From Monodelphis domestica (Eukaryota; Chordata; Mammalia; Didelphimorphia; Didelphidae), in assembly GCF_027887165.1 (NCBI RefSeq), contig NC_077233.1:231623872-231687871 (forward strand): a stretch of DNA of 64,000 nt, given 5' to 3'. The stretch's first letter is position 1; each line of letters opens with the position of its first letter. Below the pieces are notes generated by a model that saw only the letters and a list, made by a program, of their open reading frames with translations, did not search any database and had not been told where the DNA came from. A program made the position numbers and the translations under genes. Shown one piece after another: positions 46,160-57,164 of this stretch.

Positions 46160-46418
46160 ATTCAGGTGGTGGTTGTCCCTCATGTCCTTCATGATGCCAT
46201 TTGATGTTTTGTTGGCAAAGATACTTTTGCATCTTTGGTTTGCCATTTCCATCTCCAACTCATTTTAGAGATGAAGAAATTAAGGCAAATGGAGTTAAGT
46301 GACTTGCCCAGGGTCACATAGTTGGGAAGTATATAAGGCTAGGTTTGAACTCAGGAAGATAAGTCTTCCAGACACCAAGCCTGGTACCCTATCCACTGCA
46401 CCATCTAACTTTCCTAAT
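46160..46418 (-). repeat. SINE type B
   Basis: 'ggtttgccatttccatctcc', 'gacttgcccagggtcacata', 'ctcaggaagataagtcttcc', 'ctatccactgcaccatctaa'. Confidence 0.88.
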
Positions 46419-46611
46419 CCAGTTAAGGGAAATAAAGATGAAGAACAGGTTTAAAAAAAGAGGCAAAAATTTATAGTGTTATAGATGGGATAGGAGTGGA
46501 AATGCTATGCATCCACTGACACATGGAGCATAAGAACCATTGCAAAGGAAGAAAGGCAAGACTTAATTGCTAAAGGGGAAAGGAGAAAAAAGGGATCAAA
46601 ATTCATTCAGG

Positions 46612-46798
46612 TGGGGCAGGCAGGTGGCTCAGTGAATAGAGAAGGTGTGGAGGTTCTGGGCTCAAATCTTGTTTCAGATGGTTCTTCTATGTGTGACCCT
46701 GAACCATTCATATATCGCCTATCCCTTACCACTTTTCTGCCTTAAAACCAATACTTAGTATCAATTCTAAGACAAAAGTTAAGGTTTGGGGTTTTTTT
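46612..46798 (+). repeat. SINE type A, left arm of an inverted pair
   Basis: 'ggggcaggcaggtggctcag', 'ttctgccttaaaaccaatac', 'ttagtatcaattctaagaca', 'aaggtttggggttttttt'. It abuts an antisense copy of the same SINE. Confidence 0.88.
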
Positions 46799-46992
46799 AA
46801 CCCTTATCTTCAGCCTTAGAATCAATACTAGGTATTGGTTCCAAGGCAGAAGAGTGGTAAGGGCTGGGTTATGGGGGTCAAGCTACTTGCCCAGGGTCAT
46901 AGGGCTACAAAGTGTCTGAGGTCAGATTTGAACCCAGGACCTCCTATCTCAAGGCCTGCTTCTCAATCTACTGAGTCACTCAGCTGCCCCCA
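46799..46992 (-). repeat. SINE type A, right arm of an inverted pair
   Basis: 'acccttatcttcagccttag', 'aatcaatactaggtattggt', 'gcccagggtcatagggctac', 'tactgagtcactcagctgcc'. Confidence 0.9.
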
Positions 46993-46997
46993 TGGTA

Positions 46998-46999
<2 letters not shown>

Positions 47000-47043
<44 letters not shown>
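47000..47043. repeat. (GT)n microsatellite
   Basis: About 22 uninterrupted GT units directly after the SINE pair. Confidence 0.97.
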
Positions 47044-47045
<2 letters not shown>

Positions 47046-47275
47046 TTGTTTGTTTTTAATGCAGATTCAGAGCCTGAGTATTTGTCATTAGCCTTCATTA
47101 ACCTGGTCAAATAGGGACTTACTTCAAATATGATATCAGTCAATATAGCACAAAATCTATTATTATATTTGTGGAATAGCAGCTACAGCCATGTCATCCC
47201 AGTAGCATGGGCCACGTTAGGTGGAGATGGAGAGTTTGGGATGTAGGGACTGGCTCCTATTCATACTAGCTAATA

Positions 47276-47815
47276 AGAGCTCTTATTAAAATTCCGGTAT
47301 GACTCCTGAAGTACTTATGGGAAAGAATGCTATCCACATTGAGAGAAAGAACTGTGGGAGTAGAAATACAAAAGCAAAACATTACATCACTTATCACATG
47401 TATATGTGGGTATGTGATTTGGGGTTTAAATCTTTAAGACTTTAAAAAACTGCTCCATAGAAAAAATGAATAATATGGAAATAGGTATCAAGTGACAATT
47501 GTACAACCCAGTGAAATTGTTTGTCTGCTCTAGGAGAGGGGAGGGAAGAGGGAAGGGAGAGAAAATGAATCATGTAAATATGGGAAAATATTTTAAAATA
47601 AGAGCCAAAAAACAAATTAAAAATAAAATTTCAGTATAAGCATCTGTACCTTGTAAATCTACAAATTAAGGCTTATTTTACTATTTCATTGATTTTTCTA
47701 GATTCAAGGAAATAATGGAGAAAATGTGAATAATTCAGATTAAACTTAAAATTTTGTTGTGTATATTTTTAAAGAGCTGGTTGTTAAACATTACCAGCAT
47801 ACCCTTGTTTGGAGG
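47276..47815. repeat. Unnamed dispersed repeat, copy 1 (split by L1)
   Basis: Left end at 47276-47302 ('agagctcttattaaaattcc'), remainder at 47625-47815 ('cttgtaaatctacaaattaa', 'aaagagctggttgttaaaca', 'ttaccagcatacccttg'). Closely related sequence occurs at 55690-55785 and 58668-59475. The start and end of the unit carry the same 'gagctggttgttaaa' motif in the same direction. Confidence 0.6.
47303..47624 (+). mobile_element. L1 3' UTR fragment nested in the unnamed repeat
   Basis: 'ctatccacattgagagaaag', 'aactgtgggagtagaaatac', 'ggagaggggagggaagaggg', 'agaaaatgaatcatgtaaat' is a marsupial L1 3' end. Flanks 'aaaattccggtatga' (47288-47302) and 'aaaatttcagtataa' (47625-47639) form a decayed 15-base site duplication. 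Confidence 0.72.
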
Positions 47816-48304
47816 ACACATATATTCTACAGCTATTTTCCCTAAGGTTCTTCTCTACAACAGGAAGATACCACTCCGACTCCCTACTCTGGGAGAAAAG
47901 TGGGAAAGGAGTCAATCACTGCTGACCAGCACACCCCAACCCATATCCTGACCTGATATTCAGTATACCTTATCTTTACTCCCAAATGACTTTTCTTACT
48001 ACTCTGGGTAAACAGAAAATAATTTATCTCCACAAAAGCTCAGAGACCCCTGAACTAGATGGTCCCCAAAGCTCCTTAGAGTTCTAGGATTCTACTTAGG
48101 AATGTTATTGCATTATGCCTCTTTTTCAGCCTTCTCCCAAGGCTAATTCTTTAATAAGGGATTCTGCTACCCATGACTTCCCAGAGTTGCCCATCTCCCT
48201 GGGAACTAACATAAGGGGAACAATCTCATGATTCTGGATATAAAAATACTGTAGCAGTACGAGTATTCAGTTATTCCACTACAATAATAATAGTTTAATG
48301 TCTA
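47816..48304. other. Mostly unassigned, with a type C SINE tail
   Basis: 48044-48100 is a SINE tail fragment ('cctgaactagatggtcccca', 'gctccttagagttctaggat'). The remainder is unassigned. Confidence 0.45.
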
Positions 48305-48632
48305 TTTGGGCTTCTAGGTGGTACAGTGGACAGAGTACTGGGCTTAGAATCAAGAAGACTCATCCAGACTTAACTGATCAACTAATATTTCTATTTTTGT
48401 TCTTCAGTCATTTTAGTTGTGTTTGAGTCTCCATGATCCCATTTGGGGTTTTCTTAGTGGAGATCTTAGAGAGGTTTGATGTTTCCTTCTCCAGCTCATT
48501 TTACAGATGAAGAAACTGAGGCCAATGATATTAAGTGACTTGCCCAAGATGACACAGTTAATAAATATCTGAGATCAGATTTGAAATCAGGTCTTCTTGA
48601 CTCATCCATTGTGCCACCTAACTGCCCAACAT
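48305..48632. repeat. Two type B SINEs, head fragment (+) then near-full copy (-)
   Basis: 48305-48385 on + keeps 'cttctaggtggtacagtgga', 'cagagtactgggcttagaat'. 48390-48632 on - keeps 'ttgttcttcagtcattttag', 'ctccagctcattttacagat', 'atccattgtgccacctaact'. Confidence 0.82.
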
Positions 48633-48865
48633 TTATATTGATAACAATTACTATGTGTCAGGCATTTTGGTATTATTATATCATTTGATACTCACAATGA
48701 CCCTGGAAAGTAGGTGCTATCATTATCCCTATTTTATAGATGAGAAAACTGAAACAAACTGGTTAAATGACTTGTCTAGAGTCATATAGCCAGTCAGTTT
48801 CTGAAGTCTGATTTGACACCTGACCCTGTGCTCTAGCCACTGACCCATCCAAATGGCTCAATATT
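48633..48865 (-). repeat. MIR/Ther-type SINE
   Basis: 'actatgtgtcaggcattttg', 'gaaagtaggtgctatcatta', 'tttatagatgagaaaactga', 'ctagagtcatatagccagtc'. Confidence 0.75.
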
Positions 48866-48874
48866 GGTAGGACA

Positions 48875-49075
48875 GAATGAGAAGGTAGAAAGGTCACTGA
48901 CTCTCAAGTCAGAAAACCCCAGGTTTAATTCTATCTCTGATACTTAATGTCACTGGGACTGTGGCAAAGTTGTTTAACCTCCCTGGACCTCAGTTTCCTT
49001 ATTAGTCCAATGAAAGGGTTGAATTAGAAGACCTTCTCAGTCTCTTCCAGCTCTAGAGCTGGAATTTCATAATCA
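48875..49075 (+). repeat. SINE type C
   Basis: 'gaaggtagaaaggtcactga', 'tccctggacctcagtttcct', 'agggttgaattagaagacct', 'tctcttccagctctagagct'. Confidence 0.82.
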
Positions 49076-49834
49076 AAGACTCCATGACTATGTTCATTAC
49101 TTGTTCTTTGATTTTGCTTTGATGCTGGTACTCAAACTTGCTCTTAAACATGAAACTAGAGGTTCCCTTACACATTGTGGCTTTCCCCATTAAAGTTTTG
49201 ATATATCATGGGTCATGATGAAAAATTAAACAATCTTGAGGAAGCCTCAGATGACTCATGAAGGCCAGCAGGTGACACAGAAAAAGCTCAGAAACTCATA
49301 AATGCATAAAATATGTCTATGGAATTATATCAATATAGTTTATTTTTAATATCATAAATATACACAATTTCTTTTACTCTAAATACTCCATAAAAGAAAG
49401 AGAAAAAATCCAGACCTTCTCTAATAGGAAGGGAGAGCCAAAACATTTTACATGGACTTTCCAGATCATGGGACACCATGCCCCTAATTCCCATGATGAG
49501 GGATTTTTTTTTCATTTTTTGCCACTCATTGTAACACCTTGAGTCTTTAGTCACATCCTATGGCTTTTTTTTCTGATCAGTTCCATGCATATGGTCCCTC
49601 CCTACATGAGAATTTGCAATCAGAAGGCTTTCCTTGTTCCAGATGTATCTGCCTGTACAATCAATGTATGAGCCTCAGCTTCAGCCCAGGACAAATCCTG
49701 TACCCAGTCCCACCATGGGGGCAGGATTAAGAGAAACAATAATATCTTTCTTGAAAAGGACTTTCAGTACATAAAAATATTTTCTTAGCCTAGAATCCTG
49801 GTGTGAATTGTAAAAATCAGTTTGAAAACCAAGC
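49076..49834. other. Unassigned stretch
   Basis: No repeat is recognised. A minus-strand frame (49330-49554) matches no family I know. Confidence 0.35.
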
Positions 49835-50175
49835 AGTGTGGTATACAGAATCAGAAAATCTGGACTTGAATTCTAGCTCAGCTATTTACCTTGGGCATAT
49901 TATTTAAACTCAAAAGGTCTCAGATTCCTCATTTGACAAAATGAAGGGAAACAGATCAGGAAATTTTTTTTAATGTCATGGACCCCTTTTGCAAATTGAT
50001 CAAGCCTGAATCTATTCTTAGAATTTTTCAAAAGCATAAAATATAATACATAGGATTACCAAGGAAACCAATTATATTGAAATACAATTATCAAAGTCTT
50101 GAAAAAAATCACAGGCCAATCTAACATCTGGTTAGATGACTGCTAAGGTTTTTTCTATCTGCAAATTTTATGATG
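49835..50175 (+). repeat. SINE type C, split by a hAT-like element
   Basis: The head and body 49835-49952 ('gtgtggtatacagaatcaga', 'tcagattcctcatttgacaa') resume at 50131-50175 ('atgactgctaaggttttttc', 'tatctgcaaattttatgatg'). Confidence 0.75.
49953..50130. mobile_element. hAT-like nonautonomous element (family 1, copy 2)
   Basis: 'aatgtcatggaccccttttg', 'aagcataaaatataatacat', 'aggattaccaaggaaaccaa', 'ttatattgaaatacaattat'. The order matches 32448-32612. Short 'agat' flanks on both sides are all that may remain of a site duplication. Confidence 0.65.
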
Positions 50176-50261
50176 GTGGAATCCAGTTTTGTTTTGTTGG
50201 TTTTTGTTTTGTTTTTTTTTAGTGCTCAATATTTCAAACCACAAATCCCTACATAAACAGT

Positions 50262-50520
50262 TTGTTTTGTTGTTGTTTAGTTGTGGTTTTAGTTTTGTCC
50301 TACTCTCCTTGACTCCATTTGGGGTTTTCCAGAGTGACTGGATTTGTTTGCCATTTCCTTTTCCAGCTCATTTTACAGATGAGGAAACTGAGGCCGAAAG
50401 AGTTAAGTGACTGGCTTAAGATTGCACAACTAGTCAGTGTCTGGCACCAGATTTCAACTCATGAAGATGAATTTTCCTGACTCCAGACCTGGCATCTATC
50501 CACTATACCAGCTTGCCACC
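50262..50520 (-). repeat. SINE type B
   Basis: 'ttgttgttgtttagttgtgg', 'ccatttggggttttccagag', 'gcatctatccactataccag'. Confidence 0.88.
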
Positions 50521-51854
50521 CTTAAACCATTAATTTCAGGCATTAAAAAATAGACAGAAGTACCATGTCTGAATCTGCTAGCTGTTCTTCCATCACCTTG
50601 GCTATTAGCCAGACTTTGACAACCTACCTGATCTCTCTAGCAAATTCTTAGAAGGCTAAGTAAAATTTTAAAACCCGTAATGACGAGGACAGAGTCAGAC
50701 ATCTTGCAGATGCTTAATGACGGTTGATACCATGCTTCAAGATAGGGTTGGCTGCTCATTTTCTGACTTCGACCATCCATATACAATACAATACAATAAT
50801 GAGAAGAACTAATGCTCTTCTGGCAGAGAACTATTTTGCCTACAGGAAAGTATCCATCCAAAAAAAAATTAATGTCATTTCTTTTCTTCCAAATTTCAAG
50901 GATTTTGCAGCTGTTTTTTTCTGGAAAGCAACAAAGACAAAAGACAGTCAGCCTTCTCCTAAAGAAGTGACACCAGTCTTACTGCCATAACACCCACCCC
51001 AGCTCATTCCATTATGAGCCCTGCTCCTGGGGCTCTCCTCTTCTGCAGCAAAACCATTTCCCCTGGTGAGATTGATCAGTTTGGCTTAACTTGTTCCTTA
51101 TCTCCCTGACTCTTTTGCCACACTGCAGTGCTGAGGACGACGGGAAGGGAATCTGTGGGATCTGTACAAGGAGACAGCCAGGAAGCCACAGCCACTGCCT
51201 GTAAAATAAATTGCATTTAATCACTGCAATTCAAATCTCATCTGTGACCTGGTCTCTTCTGTCTCTCTCCTCTCCTCCTCCAGGCAACTGTCAACTCTGG
51301 CTAAGAGAGCAGGTTCTGACTGACCAGTGGGTGAGAGAGTAGAGAAGGGGTATCTTTAAAACTAGGGATTACCTTACCAGAATCTCATGATCAATAAATG
51401 TTTAGTTGTCTAACCGTGCAGGTGGGTCCTGTCTACAGAGCTGGAGAAATGCACCATCTTCAGTCCTCAAGAAACTTATCATCCAAAATGTAGTATTAGC
51501 TAAGAAACAAGTGTTGAGTGATGCTAGCCTTGCTTAATATCCACAACAGGAAAAAAAGAAGCAAATTCACCAAAAAAGAACGCTTTATTGTAAGAGGAGA
51601 GCAAAGGAGTTGTGTTTTTCCCAGCTGACTAATTCTCAGAGCTAAGGTGAAGTGAGAACTTATTGATGATACAAGGAATCATTTGATCATTGATTAAGAA
51701 TAAATGATGCCACACGTGACACATGTTGTGAATGGCTGAAAGGATCAGACACACCTTAGACCTATGTATAAAAGAACCACTTCAGACAGGGAGTCCAGTG
51801 GCAAGCCAATCTAGGGATGAGATACAACCAGTCAAGCCCCTGGGAGGGGATCCA
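50521..51854. other. Unassigned, repeat-poor stretch
   Basis: About 1.3 kb without a recognisable repeat. A pyrimidine run ending in 'ctcctccag' near 51284 resembles a splice acceptor, but no coding frame follows. Short frames (50724-50990 on +) have no family features. Confidence 0.4.
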
Positions 51855-52195
51855 TTCTCTGTCACTTATCTTTCCCTAACTCTGTCTCTGTGTCTCTATG
51901 TTGCTTTCTCTTTCCCACCTCTACCTCTCTCTCAGTATCTCTGTCATGCTTAATGTCATCTGTCTCTGTTCTCATGTCCCATTCCTGTTCCTGTCTTTCT
52001 ATGACTCTCTGTCTCTTTGTCTTCCTCTCAGTCTATTTCTGACAGCATCTCTTTGTTTCTCTTGTTTCACATCTCTTTCTGCTTTTTTCTGACTATCTTT
52101 GGTTCTTTGTCTTTCTTCCCTCCATTTCTCTGTTTCTCTGCCTTTGTGTGTCTCTTTCTCTCTTCTTCTTCCTCCCTCTTCCTCTTTCTCTTTTA
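51855..52195 (+). repeat. Pyrimidine-rich tract
   Basis: Imperfect TCTCTGTCTC and TTCC units for about 340 bases. It creates long Ser/Leu (+) and Arg/Glu (-) chance frames. Confidence 0.88.
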
Positions 52196-52559
52196 TTAAA
52201 TGTCTTTGTTTTGAACTACCTGAGTCTTTTATCTGACTAAATAAAAGTAAGCCCATCAATGGGAGACTCACAGAGTACTTCACATTTAGGGTAGGTTTTC
52301 TTGGGTCCCCAAATAGGAGAGGGTGAGCCCCATGCACTATACATTTATTCCTGTTAATTTTTACCTTATAAGTTTCAGCCCAATGTTCTGGTTTGTCAAG
52401 CTACTTTTGGATAATGACTATCATCCATTTGGCTAGCCATCCATAGCTTTGTATCTTTGTATCATCTGAATCCTAGCACGTATGCCATTTATTTCTTTGT
52501 CCAAGTCATAGGTAAACTCCCACCCTACTTATCTTACAACTCTCTATTAAACACTTTTG
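52196..52559. other. Unassigned stretch
   Basis: Nothing is recognised. Confidence 0.3.
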
Positions 52560-52890
52560 TCCCATCCTTTTCAGTCTAAAGTATCTCCATGGCAAGGGGA
52601 AATACAGACAAAGAAAATAAGACTTTACCAGCTGTGTCTCCCTTCCATTATCAATTATCATCAAACCATCCTCTCTAAGCCATGGTCCTATCACTTCTTT
52701 GATCCTTCCCTTCTCCCCAATATGGCTAAACTCTTCTTGTTATTCTCCCTCTCTTTCCTTTGTATTTACTTATCTGCACATATGTATTGCTTGTGTAGAA
52801 TGCAAATTCCTGAAGGAAAGGAATTGTTTTTTTGGCTTCACATCTCCATTGCTTGCACATAATTAGCATTTTATCAATATTTGTTGAAGT
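52560..52890 (+). repeat. L2 LINE 3' end
   Basis: 'tttcctttgtatttacttat', 'gtgtagaatgcaaattcctg', 'gcacataattagcattttat', 'caatatttgttgaagtgg'. Confidence 0.65.
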
Positions 52891-53009
52891 GGAAAGATCA
52901 ACTTCTTCTCAAGGAGTTCATGTAGAAGGGCTTTCTCCTATCTCATTGAAGCAAGTACCCAGATAATTAGGAAAATGAAGAAGGTCATTTATTTTCTCAT
53001 TGATTCTTT

Positions 53010-53345
53010 TTATATCTGTGCTTTGAGCATCAGGTGAGTAGCCAGCTCTATGCTAATCACTCTGAAGGATGTAGAGGCAAATGATCTTATTCCTGTTGTT
53101 TCAGGGCTTGAAGATGGCAATGTGATCTAAACAGTGAAATTATTACAAGACAACATAGGAGAGAGTATGGTTTGGTGGAAAGAGCATGGGTTGGAATGAG
53201 GAGATCTGGCATCTAACTATTCCCAGATATCCCACTGACTGGATATGTGACCTCAGAGAAATTGGTTTATCTCCCTGATTTCAGTTTCCTCCTCTGTCAA
53301 ACAAAAAGTTTGGATTAGACATACACCTGTTGATTTTTAATGTTT
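53010..53345 (+). repeat. L2-internal piece, then SINE type C
   Basis: 53010-53150 resembles L2-internal sequence ('agctctatgctaatcactct', 'gaaggatgtagaggcaaatg'). 53162-53345 is a SINE ('tttggtggaaagagcatggg', 'tgatttcagtttcctcctct'). Confidence 0.6.
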
Positions 53346-53404
53346 CAATGTTTCTCTTTATTTCTGTGTATTTTTTAAACTCTAATATCATTTCTTTAAA
53401 AAAT

Positions 53405-53490
53405 CATAAAAGGAAGGAAGGAGAGAGGGAGGAAAGGAGAGAAAAAAGAAATGGAAAGAAAAGAAAATAGAAAGAAGGGAGGGAAGAAAG
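53405..53490 (+). repeat. Purine-rich (GGAA/GAAA) tract
   Basis: Irregular GGAAGGAGAGAGGGAGGAAA-type units. The bases 53491-54119 after it are unassigned. Confidence 0.85.
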
Positions 53491-54119
53491 TTCACATAGA
53501 AGTGATTATGGTAAAATAAATTTGCTTCATGTTACAAATGAGTTTATCCCCCATTCAGAATTTCCATGACCAAATTTTAACAGGTGCGTTGTAGTACAGT
53601 GCAACTTATATACATAAAAACTATTAAATGTCACAATCAATAATTTAGATAATAGTCCTTGCAAAACTGACTCTGTGCCCAAGAGTCTCTTCTCAAATTC
53701 CTTTTCTTCCCTTTGCTAGTTTATTCTCCAGGCAAAGAAATGTCTCCAAAATTATAATTTCCTAACAAAAAGCAAGGGAGGTTTCAACACTGAAAAGGAG
53801 TCTTCTGTGCCCATTAGTAAAAATACCTACAACCAATGAATTGTTTCATGAGATCTAGTCCCTCAAGGGTAATTCTTTTTTCACTACCTCCCTACTGAAT
53901 GTTTAATTTTAAATGTTCAGGTTTCACAAAGGGACATAATTTCTCCTTATTGATCACAGACATAGAAAAATAATTAAGCTGAGTCTAATTAGAATTTTGT
54001 TAAGCTGTATATCCTTAAAGAGAAGATCTCTGTGTCTGAATCCCTACAATACAATCTTTCCTAAAAAGCTAATGTGATCTGAAGTTCTGTTAAGAAAAGC
54101 ATAAGGCATGGGACTAAGA

Positions 54120-54612
54120 CAGGGGTACCCAAACTTTTTACACGGGGCCAGTTCACTGTCCCTCAGACCATTAGAGAGCCAAACTATTTAAAAAAAACTA
54201 TGAATAAATTTGTATGTGGCTCTCTGGGATAGCAGAGGCTGTAGTGCTGGCTATGATGGGTCTGTCAAACCTTGCCGAGGCCCATCACCACCACCACTAT
54301 ACCGGGCAGCAGTATACACAGTGCAGAATACCCTCCCCCAGATCTCCACTCACCATGCTGACATCTTCCATTGTGCAGCCACATAATCCTTTGCGCGGTG
54401 CCTCGTTCTTGTTCAGTTACTCTCAGAACAAGGCGCCACACAAAGGATTATGTCACTGGAAGTAGTACTGTATGTGAGCAACGCCACACTTTATGGCACC
54501 ACCATATACTCCAGGAGTACAGGATGCGGATGCAACCTGTGCTCCTCTCACTGACCACCAATGAAAGAGGTGACCCTTCTAGAAGTGTGGTGAGGGCCAG
54601 ATAAAGGTGTAA
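54120..54612 (+). mobile_element. OposCharlie-like (hAT) nonautonomous element, 3' end missing
   Basis: It starts 'caggggtacccaaacttttt', then 'ggccagttcactgtccctca', 'aaaaactatgaataaatttg'. The distal part has 'tgtcactggaagtagtactg', 'ccaccatatactccaggagt', 'gaaagaggtgacccttctag'. The expected right terminal repeat is absent. No transposase frame remains. Confidence 0.75.
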
Positions 54613-55450
54613 TGCCCCTCATGGGGGAACCCAAGGAAATACCCAAAGATTATGAAGGTGTGGGAGGGCAGTTGGAACACAGGAATCAAAGGTTTTAACT
54701 GTTGATTTTCCAGACTCTGATATCTTACTACCTGTTATCCCTATTCACTGCCCCCCCATACTGATGAACTTCACATGACTTTAAAAGGTTGGTAACATTT
54801 ATTATGACTGTCTTCTGGACACAGGAGCCTCAAGGTCTGTATTGAGGTGCTCACCTCAAAAAAAAGTGGATTGCAATTCCACTGGCTCAGTAAATGTAAT
54901 GGGGATATCAGGTACACCCCTAAAGGTTGCAAAGCTTTACCCTAGGATGGTGTCTGTGGGACCCTTGTCAGTGGAGCATTCTTTCCTCTTGATGCCTGGC
55001 TCCCCTATAAATCTTCTGGGAAGAGATTTACTTTTTAAACTGAGAGTGATGATAAGTTGCTCTCCTAATGACTCTATCTCATTAGAGTTGCCAGCGGAAA
55101 CCTTAACTTTGCTCCTGGTCCTTCTTTTGGACACTCGAGACATACAGGAACCTCTTACTTTTCAAATCCCAAATGATATACCTGAGTCTCTCTGGGCCAC
55201 ATCATCTTCTGATGCTGGCCCACTTAAATTGGCTGTCCCTATCCAAATTGAAACAAAATCTAGCCTACCTCCTTCAATTCTTCTCTCAAAGGAAGCAATT
55301 GAGGGTATTATACTGGTAATAAATTCATTAATTGACCAAGGCATCATAATTTCCTGTAAATCTGAATACAATACTCCCATCCTCCCTCTTAAGAAACCAA
55401 AATTGGGGTTCCTATATGTATTCCTTTGTGGTCTCCAAATTTTTTTGTAG
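54613..55450 (+). mobile_element. Endogenous retrovirus fossil: protease to start of reverse transcriptase
   Basis: The translation shows a retroviral aspartic protease signature (LLDTGAS) and the downstream LLGRDLL block. The usual lead-in to reverse transcriptase follows. The motif set suggests a class I (gamma-like) family. gag, most of pol and env are not seen here. The fragment is broken, with at least a few disruptions and large losses at both ends, and looks old. The possible LTR at 56007-56665 may or may not belong to it. Confidence 0.75.
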
Positions 55451-56006
55451 GATTTTTAATAATAATTAAAAGAGAGGGATGGGGGGGGGAAGGTTCTTTC
55501 AGTAAAGTGAGCAGAGCAAAGACAGAGACTCATGCCTGCAGTATTTTACCAAAAAGCACAAGCTCCAAAAAAAGAGCCCCGCAGTGTGGGTCTCAGCCAA
55601 ATTTATCTCCCAAACATCCTTACATAAAATGAGGATGTAACTTAAAAGGATGCTGGGAATGTAGCTCGGGTGAGGCAAATTTTCTGCCTGCACACTTGAT
55701 ATATTATTTTATTGATTGTCTACCAGACTTAAGAAAGCAAGAAGATAATGATGCAGATTAAGTCTAAAAATCCTAAAAGATACATGCTGTATCCCCCTCA
55801 TGATCAAATGCTAAACATTATCAAAATACCTTTGCATACAACCCTCTTGAATTTGTGGGCAGAGAAAAAGGGGGAAAGTGATAAAGGGAGAAGAAAAACA
55901 TTAGGAGAGAAGCTCCAGGAGAGCCCTTTACAACCTATGAATTGGAAAATAGCCAAAGAAGAGGCAAAATTTCATGTACCTCTATGTACTGTGTTATCTC
56001 CCTGCT
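55451..56006. repeat. Unassigned, with unnamed dispersed repeat copy 2
   Basis: About 55690-55785 ('cttgatatattattttattg', 'actTaagaaagcaagaagat'-like text) aligns by eye with the middle of the repeat at 47276 and 58668. The rest is unassigned and could be further fossil retroviral DNA. Confidence 0.4.
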
Positions 56007-56665
56007 TGTTGGGAGCCATCAAGCCAAGATGTTTTGACATGATCACTCATGGAATCTAGGAGGTAACAAAGTGGCTCCTAGGAAAGATGGAAACATCCAC
56101 TGAAACCCCACTGAGTGACTTTCCTTATTAACATCCCCTTATTATTGGAATTGCTATGATTATTTCCCAAGAAAAACAGATGAGAGCAACATGCTCTCAG
56201 GGTTAATACAGATGTCCCACTCTGTCTCATCAGAATATCATCAAGAGATTCTACTTACAAAATTTAAACCTAAGGATTCTTAATGTACCCACTTATATAG
56301 GACCCTCTTTTCTAGGCTTAAAATTTCTTACAAATCTGTGCTCAGAATTCCCCAACTGAGTCATGTTGATTCTACCCTCTGACCCCGCACTTAGCAACAA
56401 TGTTTTGTTGAAGATTTTCTTGGGCTTCACATCTATTGTTAGGAACTATGGAAACATGTATGTTGAGAATGAAATTGTGTGCCAAGTAGATGTGTGATCA
56501 TAAGAGTATAAAATAAAGTTAAGCCTCAGCCAAGGTGGAGCAATTTATCCTGTGAAACCTATGCTGGGGGATGAATTCAAATGCTGTGCCCCATTCATCA
56601 TTCCACTGACACCGTCTCACCTCCAAGGCCCCATCCCCTGTGGGAGACTGGACCTCTGCAGCACC
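56007..56665 (+). mobile_element. Possible fossil LTR
   Basis: It begins TGTTGGGAGCCATC and has a TATA-like 'tataaaataaag' at about 56508, followed by an R/U5-like stretch ending near 'ctgcagca'. Position downstream of the pro-pol fossil fits a 3' LTR. No second copy is in the window to confirm it. Confidence 0.4.
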
Positions 56666-57164
56666 TACTCTTTCCTACATGTTCATACAATCCTTTGGGA
56701 AATTCTAGAGGATATTCCTAGTTTTAAAGAAAAGGACTATAATGGTCTCTCTTCTAGAGAAGAGTATAGGTTTTGATTTGCTTCCCAAAAAGTTCAGATC
56801 CTCATATTTGTTTTTGTATCTTTACAGAACTCAAGGCTATCTATCTTGTTAGTCAAACGACACTGGCTGCTTGGACTGGACATCACTGACCCTCATGGAA
56901 TATCAGTGTGGCCAGAATGGGAATTCCAGCCTAAAACTGTAATTCTCTCCTACTTACTTGTATTTCAGGACCTATTCTGTTGGACCTACTCCATCTCTGA
57001 AAACATTGTCTTTAGGGAGTTTGGAGAGATTAGGAAAGGAAACAACTTGTCAAGCATTAACTCACTCCCTGGAGGACCAGCCTTGAAAGCAATTGCAGCA
57101 TCTTGTTACTCAAAAATAGCTCTGATACTGCAATTTGAGGAAACTAAAGAATGAGGAACTACAT
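56666..57164. other. Unassigned stretch with a 103-codon ORF
   Basis: A + frame at 56846-57154 (MLVKRHWLLGLDITDPHGIS...) has no known motif. It may be chance. Confidence 0.3.

Noticed and set aside
51240-51310. Splice-acceptor-like pyrimidine run ending in CAG near 51284
   Set aside because: No open frame or donor site follows, and pyrimidine runs are common in this window.
56846-57154. 103-codon frame as an env remnant
   Set aside because: No signal peptide, cleavage or transmembrane pattern that I can recognise, and no link to the nearby retroviral fragment.
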